Shown: in pieces, positions 8,965-17,000 of the stretch
Layout of the letters: each line of letters opens with the position of its first letter
How positions within the stretch are numbered: position 1 is the stretch's first letter
DNA from: Thiotrichaceae bacterium
GTDB lineage: Bacteria > Pseudomonadota > Gammaproteobacteria > Beggiatoales > Beggiatoaceae
NCBI GenBank assembly: GCA_028688145.1
Contig: JAQTYU010000003.1
Span: 124,001 to 188,000, forward strand
Direction of reading: 5' to 3'
DNA length: 64,000 bases
The notes under the pieces: model-generated
Seen by the model: the letters and a program-made list of their open reading frames with translations, nothing else
Told to the model about the DNA's origin: nothing
Database searches by the model: none
Program-made: the position numbers and the translations under genes

Positions 8965-9807
8965 ATGCTAAAATTAAGCACATATCTATTCCTTTATTTA
9001 TCGGGTATCCCCTTGAAAAATATATTTTATATTTTATTTTTTCTCAGTTTTAATGCTTACGCGGTCGAATATGAAAGCTTTACCGAACCTGATCGCAAAA
9101 TCACGATTGCGCCGCCTGAAGCAGGGGTTTTGGAAAGCATTGCGGTGAAAGAAGGCGACAAAGTGAAGGCGGGACAAGTGCTTGCCAGTTTGGAAAATCG
9201 GGTATTTCGTGCCTCGTTGGCGGTGGCAAAAGCGAAGAAAGCGGCAACAGGGCGGTTAAATTCTGCGGTCGCGATTGAACGTTTACGCCGTGAAAAACTT
9301 GATCGTTTATTGCCTTTGCTTGCTAAAGGCAACGCACAACCTTATGAAATTGCCCAGTCGCGTATCGAATTAGAGTCTTCTGTTGCGGAAGTGCAGGCGG
9401 CGCGGGAAACTTTGAATATCAGTGAATTGGAATACAAACAAATTGAAGCGCAAATTGAACATCGTATTTTACGCAGCCCAATTGATGGCGTGGTGATTAA
9501 CGTCAATAAAGAAGTGGCAGAATTGGCGAGTTTTAGCGGCACGGATGCGCAAATTGTAACGGTGGCAAGTTTAGACCCGTTACGGATTTCTTTGCGCGTG
9601 CCCACTGCACAAGCGGTCGCTTTCAAACTAAAACAAAGCGTGAGTGTGCGTTTTCCAAATTTGAGTTCTACCCCTGTGAATTCAACAATTCACAGTATTT
9701 CGCCTGTCACTGATGCGAGCAGCGACACGGTAAAAATTGATATTTTGCTGGAAAATCCGAAAGGGGAATTGCGCAGTGGGGTGAAATGTTTGGTGACGGT
9801 GCAATAA
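8965..9807 (+). CDS. HlyD/RND-type periplasmic adaptor protein
   Basis: 280 residues. The biotinyl-lipoyl motif is split as usual around an alpha-helical hairpin: GVLESIAVKEGDKVKAGQVLASLE on the N side and ILRSPIDGVVINVNKEVAE after the hairpin, then a beta-barrel domain. Such adaptors bridge an inner-membrane pump and an outer-membrane channel. The first ATG (8965) gives a long lead; TTG at 9013 would give a cleaner signal peptide (KNIFYILFFLSFNAYA). No pump gene follows: a broken lnt piece and IS debris come next, so a partner may have been lost. Fur-like sites upstream suggest iron control. Confidence 0.8.
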   Translation: MLKLSTYLFLYLSGIPLKNIFYILFFLSFNAYAVEYESFTEPDRKITIAPPEAGVLESIAVKEGDKVKAGQVLASLENRVFRASLAVAKAKKAATGRLNSAVAIERLRREKLDRLLPLLAKGNAQPYEIAQSRIELESSVAEVQAARETLNISELEYKQIEAQIEHRILRSPIDGVVINVNKEVAELASFSGTDAQIVTVASLDPLRISLRVPTAQAVAFKLKQSVSVRFPNLSSTPVNSTIHSISPVTDASSDTVKIDILLENPKGELRSGVKCLVTVQ

Positions 9808-9942
9808 GATGGCTGATACATTTAATTAAATCTTGCGGTATTGCTAAAACACTGATGAGCTTTAGCAATAGCTTGATTTTTATGGAGTTTAATCTTCTAC
9901 CTTCGGAGCTAAACGCATTCCCAATGCCTGTCAAGGAAATAA

Positions 9943-10404
9943 TTAACGCATTGCCCCAACGGGCAAACTGCTGCGTACACGCTCGCCATAATCTTCATAA
10001 CAAATTGAAACCCCAATTTGTTGCCCAATGGCTTGTAAATTGGGCTGTTTTTCCTCGCTGGGGCGGAACTCTGACATCGGCACATCTAACCAACGCATCA
10101 CGTCGCCCAGCACTTCTTGAAACGGCACATATTCCCCAAAGGGCACTAAATGTTCTTTATGGTAAAACATGGGCGTAATACCTGTTCCAGAGCCGACTTG
10201 CATCACGCTGTTAAAATATTCGCGTTTACAAGGATTGTCGTGCGGAATCCCAAACACAAAATCCACGCCGTAAAATTGATGCTCCACATCCAGCAAATAA
10301 ATGAATTCTTCGGCTTGGCTGTATAATATCGGCACTGCCGTTTCAGGCATGATAATCAATTGCGCGTCACGATTTTCACGGGCTAATTTCAAATAACGCC
10401 GCAT
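9943..10404 (-). pseudogene. lnt: Apolipoprotein N-acyltransferase (lnt) fragment
   Basis: 153 residues matching only the middle of Lnt, the enzyme that N-acylates lipoproteins. All three nitrilase-fold catalytic positions appear: Glu in MPETAVP, Lys in YHKEHLVPFGEYVP and Cys in GVSICYEDYGE. The N-terminal membrane helices (normally over 200 residues) are missing, and the sequence stops soon after the catalytic cysteine, before the usual ANDAWFG region. With no membrane part it cannot work as Lnt, so it is read as a remnant of a duplicated or transferred gene. Confidence 0.8.
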
Positions 10405-10582
10405 ACTGGAAATTTGATAGTCGGAATGTCATTTGAACTCTTCCTCGTTCCCAAACTGAGTTTAGGAGCAAGAGTAAAAACTCGGACGGCTGCCTTGCAG
10501 TGGGCGCAGTGCATAGCAGTTTGCATGGGATTGGGCGAGGCAGTTGGGATTGAAGAATAAAGGGGGAAGTGGTTTAACTACC

Positions 10583-10660
10583 TGTCTGAACTGCAATTCA
10601 CATAATTACAGTAATTAAGGAAAATGAGTTTGTCAATTGTGTGAATTGTGGTTCAGACAA
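10583..10660. repeat. TGTCTGAAC inverted repeat
   Basis: An imperfect hairpin with arms TGTCTGAACTGCAATTCAC and GTGAATTGTGGTTCAGACA. A longer relative with the same TTGTCTGAACC ends lies at 47929-48022. It sits in non-coding DNA between the lnt remnant and the IS cluster. Confidence 0.7.
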
Positions 10661-10679
10661 AAAATACGCAACGTAATTA

Positions 10680-10828
10680 ACCTGAGTTGGGTATAAGCGA
10701 TTGGAATAAAGGAATCAAATTCTTTTTAGCAATATTCAAGGAAGGTAATTTATCCTGATAAGAATAAGCGACCAAATCTACAACAATATTAATCATATAA
10801 TTGCTTAGTGAACGATGCCGCGAGTGTT
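10680..10828 (-). mobile_element. IS982-type element remnant (transposase C-terminus)
   Basis: Begins with the ACCTGAGTT end shared with the IS982-type copy at 56932 and is nearly identical to 56932-57080, which encodes the C-terminal part of an IS982 transposase on the minus strand. It is cut off at 10829 by the CTAG target of the IS5-type element that follows. No intact transposase remains. Confidence 0.75.
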
Positions 10829-10832
10829 CTAG

Positions 10833-11456
10833 GGCGTGTCATCAAATAGAGATAGAGGGGTATTAAGCCAAAAGAATGAGAAGAGAAGCCACGTAAATAC
10901 CACTCAAGAAATGAGCCGAACATTTGTCATATCGAGTCGCTATCCCTCTGCTTTAACTTACAAAAGAAGTTCTCTATCAAATGACGTTCCTTGTAAAGCT
11001 CTTTATCATACTCACAAGGATTCAAACGGTTTTTCTTGAAGGGAATCACACAACGAATTCCTCAAAGGATTTATTGCCAAGCAGAGCATCCGCCTCCACT
11101 TGAGGGAGAAGTTCATCAGCTCCCTCAAAGTCACTTGCCTGTCCTGCCGTTAAAAAAAAGAGCGGATTGCCCAAAGCATCAACCAACGAGTGAAACGGGT
11201 GTGCACCACACGAAAATCCCCAAAACGTTCAGCTCAGTCTCTCCAAGGAATACCGCTACGATAACGATACAAAACGGCTTCAATGAACAAACGGTTATCT
11301 TTAGCAGTTCTCCCAATCTGTCCTTTACGCCTTGGTAAGAGGGGTTCTAATCTAGCCCATTGTTGTTAATGCGTAACGGCGACTCATTCTTTATTCCTTG
11401 GGATTCTTCATTCTAAGCTCTTTAGAATAACCTATCTTTCTATTTGATGACACGCC
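10833..11456 (-). mobile_element. Decayed IS5-family (IS427-like) insertion sequence
   Basis: A 624-bp element with ends GGCGTGTCATCAAATAGA and the complement, flanked by CTAG on both sides. Reading the minus strand in pieces gives an IS427-group transposase: WARLEPLLPRRKGQIG, then FIEAVLYRYRSGIPWRD, GDFRVVHTRFTRW, then VEADALLGNKSF. The frame breaks several times and the middle is deleted, so it cannot transpose on its own. It interrupts the IS982-type remnant to its left. A partial second copy lies at 56571-56931. Confidence 0.85.
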
Positions 11457-11463
11457 CTAGTTT

Positions 11464-13527
11464 TTAATGAAATTCCCAACGCATTTGCAAATAAGCACTG
11501 CGCGGCACTTCGCTGCGTAAATAATCAGTGCCTTTTAGTGAAGTAAATTCTACATGTTGTTTATCTAACAGATTTTTACCCACCAAAGATAATTCCATAT
11601 CTTTACGCATTTTCCACGCAAGACGTGTATCCAAAGTCACATACGCCCGAATACTGGTTGCCGTGGGCGAGTTTTCGGTGAGCGGCATATTTATCCGACT
11701 TAAATAACGCAGATTCATATCCCATTGCCACTTGGGCGCGAAATCCCATTGAGTGCGCAAACTGACTTGATGCGGCACATTTAAACCCTCTGCAAATAAT
11801 AAACTGCTGCGGGGATAAATCGTGTAAGTTTCAGGTAATAAAGATAAATTACTGCGCAGATAGGTATAGTTTGCTTGTAAACGCAGTTGTGGGGTTGCTT
11901 GCCAATTTGCTGTAGATTCCAAGCCATAAACATGGGCATTCGCCACGTTTTTAAAAAACCCCGGCACTGTGATGCTGAGTGGGTTTGAAGTCAATACCGA
12001 GTCTGAAAACGCATACGCAATTAAGTCTTTATATTCATTGTAATAAATACTGCTATCCACTGAAAAGTTTTTATTTGCCTGAAACCGCCAGCCCAATTCA
12101 TGACTGATCAATTTTTCGGGGCGCACATCTTTGCTGCCCGTCAGCGTGCCATAGATTGGGGTTGGAGATTCATCGCTGCCTTTTGCCGAAAATACAAAGT
12201 TTAGATTGGAATCTTGTTCAAGACGTGCGGGAGTACGCACCGCACGCGAGATAGCAGACCACAAACTGTGTTGCGGGCTAACAGTCCATAGCACCCGCGC
12301 ACTGGGTTGTGCTTCCCACCGCGTGGAGTCTCGATTTTCTAACTTATTACCTAAGGTCAGTTTCAAACTGGGGCTTAATTTAATTTCATCTTGCAAAAAT
12401 AGATTAACAATTCGCTCACGCCGAGAACTGGGAACATAGTAATAAATAGCGGAGTTATTAGAATTTTCTAAAATGCTGCGATACCCACCACCCCAAGTAA
12501 ATTCATGCTGTGCATTGGCTCGCCAACGCTGATGAACATCAATATCGATGGTGTCATTACTCGAAGAATATCCCCCTAAATCCTGTTGCGCATAGTCATA
12601 GTAAATTTGTGCAAAGAAATCCGAATTTTCAGAAAGCTCGTGTTTCACATTGCCCAAGACATGAGCACCGCGCGCCCCTTGTGTGCTGGGGTCGTGGGTA
12701 AAAAGTTTATAATTCGATTTTTCCAGATGATTGGCTTCCGTTTGAAACATCCAATGTGTGCTTCCGCTGGTGTCACTGTCAATCCGCGCACCTGCGCGTT
12801 GCGAGTTCCAATCGTCACCAATTTTGCCGCCTTTGAAAGGTTCTTGCTGCAAACTTTTTGCATAAACACGCATATAGGTGTTGTCGTTTAACTTATCACC
12901 GTAGCGCACACTGCCAAAGGCACGATCAATATTTCCCGCCCCGACACTGAGTAAACCGCCTTGGGTATCTTTGGCATTTTTGGTGATGATGTTAATCACC
13001 CCATTCACCGCATTTGCACCCCAAACCGTGCCACCTGGCCCCCGAATTACTTCGATACGTTCAATATCTTCTAAAACGGTGTCCTGATTTTGCCAAGATA
13101 CGCCCGAAAATTCAGGGGTATAAATACTGCGTCCATCAATCATCACCAAGAGTTTTGAAGCATAAATATCATTAAAACCGCGTGCACTGATGGACCATGT
13201 ATGTGCATTAGTTTGCACTACTTGTAAGCCCGTCACCAAACGTAGCAATTCAGGCAACGTGGTCGCCGAAGAACGCCGAATCTCATCTTGAGTAATCACG
13301 GAAATTGCGGCAGCAGTTTCTGATACTTTCTGCGTCTTTTTTGCAACTGAAGTGATGTCAACGTCCAATAAATCGACCAAAGAAAGTGAGAGTAAGCGCG
13401 TTTGATCGATTTTGATCGATTGCAATTCTGAGGTGCTGTCATCATCAGTGGTTGCTGACGCTACGAAGGAAATAAGCGTGGTGAGCACAGCGCATGTTAA
13501 TCTAGTAAAAAACGCTATCTTATTCAT
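11464..13527 (-). CDS. TonB-dependent outer-membrane receptor
   Basis: 687 residues. Signal peptide about 1-25 (ending VASA), then LLSLSLVDLLDVDITSVAKK, a motif common before the plug in proteobacterial receptors. The plug domain has ISARGFNDIYASKLLVMIDG and IEVIRGPGGTVWGANAVNG. A long beta-barrel follows, ending LQMRWEFH; the last residue is His where Phe is usual. Closest in style to vitamin B12/colicin-type receptors; the ligand is unknown. Transcribed alone, 8 bp from the end of the IS element. It would use the TonB-ExbBD system encoded at 3.9-5.7 kb. Confidence 0.9.
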   Translation of the reverse strand: MNKIAFFTRLTCAVLTTLISFVASATTDDDSTSELQSIKIDQTRLLSLSLVDLLDVDITSVAKKTQKVSETAAAISVITQDEIRRSSATTLPELLRLVTGLQVVQTNAHTWSISARGFNDIYASKLLVMIDGRSIYTPEFSGVSWQNQDTVLEDIERIEVIRGPGGTVWGANAVNGVINIITKNAKDTQGGLLSVGAGNIDRAFGSVRYGDKLNDNTYMRVYAKSLQQEPFKGGKIGDDWNSQRAGARIDSDTSGSTHWMFQTEANHLEKSNYKLFTHDPSTQGARGAHVLGNVKHELSENSDFFAQIYYDYAQQDLGGYSSSNDTIDIDVHQRWRANAQHEFTWGGGYRSILENSNNSAIYYYVPSSRRERIVNLFLQDEIKLSPSLKLTLGNKLENRDSTRWEAQPSARVLWTVSPQHSLWSAISRAVRTPARLEQDSNLNFVFSAKGSDESPTPIYGTLTGSKDVRPEKLISHELGWRFQANKNFSVDSSIYYNEYKDLIAYAFSDSVLTSNPLSITVPGFFKNVANAHVYGLESTANWQATPQLRLQANYTYLRSNLSLLPETYTIYPRSSLLFAEGLNVPHQVSLRTQWDFAPKWQWDMNLRYLSRINMPLTENSPTATSIRAYVTLDTRLAWKMRKDMELSLVGKNLLDKQHVEFTSLKGTDYLRSEVPRSAYLQMRWEFH

Positions 13528-14060
13528 TTTAAATAAACCATGCTGAATTAGAGTTATCAGATGTGTTAATTAACTCACATCCGTCTTAATGAACGACGAA
13601 TACTTTGGCATTATATCCGTTAGTTAGTCAGTTCTGCTGACACCCTGATATTATTATTGGTGTTCGAGATAAGATAAAATAACTATTTGATTTTATCTGT
13701 TATTGATGAGAGCAGTTCTAAGAAACATTAAGATACAAAATAATTTCAGTTAAATCTTTACGTAATTTTCTAATGGGTTGAACCACTAAACTTTGCCTAT
13801 GAACAGAGCAATTTTTCAGATGCCTCATCGCCCTATTCACCCAAATTACATGCAAGAATAACTCCAAATTCACGTATATATCTCAATGTTTTTACAGTAA
13901 ACAGCAAAAAGTAATGGACAAATAGTTCACACTCCCCTACATAATCTTATGTAACTGGTTTAATATCATGGTGCTTAACGCCATTTAAACAGATGTTCGC
14001 CAAATACTTCCCTGAAAAGCGTGCATACTGTAGTTTAAATCTATACACCCTAATTTCATC
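13528..14060. other. Long divergent intergenic region
   Basis: 533 bp between the divergent receptor and alpha-2-macroglobulin genes; no coding frame is supported. An almost perfect palindrome, GATGTG-TTAATTAA-CTCACATC (about 13560-13581), lies 33 bp upstream of the receptor start and could be an operator or 5' leader hairpin. The rest is AT-rich. Confidence 0.5.
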
Positions 14061-17000
14061 GTGAGAATGATAATGAGTAAAACACGTCTCTTGGTGCTAT
14101 TTCTATTACTGAGTACCCATGCCCTGCTGCCGACTGCGAGCTTTGGCGCATTCGACTCAGCAGAAGCAAATAAACCCAAAGTCTTAGAAATTCTGCGCGT
14201 TACCCCCGAAGGAAAAGATGTCCCCGCAGGGCGACAAATTGTTTTCCAATTCAATCAACCCGTTGTGCCTGTGGGCAAAATGGATCGCACCGCCGCCGAA
14301 ATCCCGATTACTATCGCCCCCGCGACACAATGCGAATGGCGATGGCTGAATACCTCGGCACTTGCCTGCGAACTGAATGAAAAAAATACCTTAAAATTAG
14401 CGACGCGTTATCAAATCACGGTTAATCCGGGGATTATGACCGAGGCAAAAGAAACTCTAAAAGCTGCGCTAAATTATGAGTTTATTACCCAACGTCCTAC
14501 CGTAGGTTATACCCATTTTTCACAATGGTATGGCCCGAGTTCGCCCGAAGTGCGAGTCAGTTTTAATCAAAATGTGACTCGGGAATCGGTTGAAAAACAT
14601 CTGTTTTTTCAACGCGCCAACGGGCAACGTGTTGCAGTCGCTTTAAAAGCCACCAATGACCAAGAAGAAAATGAAGGGGAAGAAGGCGAAGCAGCGGCAA
14701 CCGCTAAAAAACCTGCTGAAAAAGCGCCGCTCCCTGAATTTGCAAACGCTTGGTTAATCAGTCCGAAAAGCCCTTTGCCCGCCGCCAGCAGCGCGCAGCT
14801 CATGGTTGAGTCAGGCTTAGTTTCTACTTTTGGAACAGAGCAAGGCATTGAAGACCGCGCCTTGTTAGATATAGAAACCTTCCCCAATGAATTTAAATTT
14901 CTCGGCATCAGTTGCACCAGCATTAAAGGTGAGCCTGTCAAAATCACCCCAAAAGATAAACTCGCTCAACAAACCCGCTGTAATCCGCTGCATCAAATCG
15001 CGCTGCTATTTTCCTCCCCCGTTAATGCCAAAGCTTTGAAAAAAGCCTTTGGATTAATTCCTGATTTGGCGGGCGGGCGCACTGATTATGACCCTTGGGA
15101 ACGCATTACAGGCAATGAATATTCACGGTTGCGTGAACCTTATACCAAGGATAAAGAATACTATATTGGCTTGCCTGAACTATTAAAAGGCTATCAAAAT
15201 TATCAACTTAAGGTGAATGCTAAAGATTTACAAGACGAATTCGGACGCACTTTAGAAAACAATGTGGCAATGCAATTTGCTACCGATCACCGTCCGCCTA
15301 ATCTGGTATTTGAACACGAAAATTCCGTGTTAGAAAAGAACGTCGATAGCGAATTACCGATTTACGTCACCAATTTAAACAAGCTGAATTTAGAATACCG
15401 TTTGTTCACCCCACAAGGCTGGTTAGGCGTTCAAAACAAAGAAATTAAGCTGCCCAAATTACCCGACATTGCCTATAAAATTCCTTTAGGGGTTCGACAA
15501 TTATTACCCACCAAATCAGGGATTGTGCAAGGCTGTATTAACAGCACGCCCGTGGTAAATAACAATGGCAATTGTTGGACTGAAAATGGCAACAATACCC
15601 ACTTTTTCAGCCAAATTACCCCGTTTGGAGTGCAGGTTAAACTAGGACATCACAATAGTTTAATTTGGGTCACAGACCTTGCCACAGGCGCACCTGTCGC
15701 GGGCGTGGATGTCAGTATTTATACCGACAGCTATTTACCGGGCAATCCCGCTGTCGCGCCGCTGGCGACTGCCGTCACCGATTCTAATGGGGTGGCAATG
15801 TTGGCAGGCACGCAAAGCCTAGACCCAAAACTGAGCTTTTTACAAAGCTATGGGCGCAATGCTCAACATTTATTTGTACGTTGCCAAAAAGGCGAAGACA
15901 TTGCTTTGTTGCCTTTGGATAATGAGTTTCAAGTCAATTTATACGAGTTGGGACAAAGTTACAGTTTTTACCCGCAACTGCAAAAGCAATACGGACATAT
16001 TCATACCTGGGGCATGACCGCACAAGGCGTTTATAAAGTCGGTGATACCATTCAATATAAACTTTTCGTGCGCGACCAAAGCAATCAAGCCTTTGTATTG
16101 CCGCCAGATTCTTCTTATCAATTGGCAGTGGTTGACCCCACAGGCAAAACCGTGCATGAAATTAAAGACATGAAACTGTCTGAATTCGGCACGTTTGCAG
16201 GCGAGTTTCAAACTGCACAAAATGCGCCCGTGGGCTGGTATCACTTCAATTTGAAAGCCAGTTTCACCGAAGAGCAATGGTCACCGATACGGGTTTTAGT
16301 CAGCGATTTCACGCCTTCGCCCTTCCGTGTGCGCACCACCTTAAATCATGAGTTATTCCATTTGGGCGATACCGTCAAAGTGGACACCACTGCGAATCTT
16401 CATGCGGGTGGCCCTTATATCAATGCGCAAGCCCAAGTCACCGCCACCATGACGCAGCAAAATTTTATGCCCAGCAATCCCGTGGCGAAAGATTTTGCTT
16501 TTGATGTCACCGTGGTAGACAAGCATCACGATGACACCGTTTTTCACACGGAAGCCCAAATCGACGACAAAGGACAGTTACAAACGCAATTTGTGCTGCC
16601 AGACAGCCCTGTGTTATTTGGCAAGCTGACCGTGGAAAGTTCGGTGCGTGATGAGCGTGGTAAAGATGTCGCCAACAGCGTCACTGCCAATTATGCAGGA
16701 CGGGATCGCTTAGTGGGGATGCGTCAAACCACTTGGACTTTAGAAGTCGGCAAAACTGAAAAAGTGGAATTAATTGTGGTCGATGATCAGGGAAATCCTG
16801 CCAAAGACACCCCGATTAAAGTCACGATTGAACAACAGCAAACCAAGGCTTCACGGGTCAAAGGCGCGGGGAATGCGTATTTAACCCGCTATGAACATGA
16901 ATGGATTGCGGCGGGTACTTGTGAAGTGACTTCGACTTTAACGCCTGTCAGTTGTAATGTGTCTGCAACCCAGCCCGGCGCGTATCGGATGACCGCAAAA

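Noticed and set aside
14061..14078. Fur-like GAATGATAATGAG at the start of the A2M gene
   Set aside because: Only a half-site match, and it overlaps the start codons MRMIMSK; likely chance.
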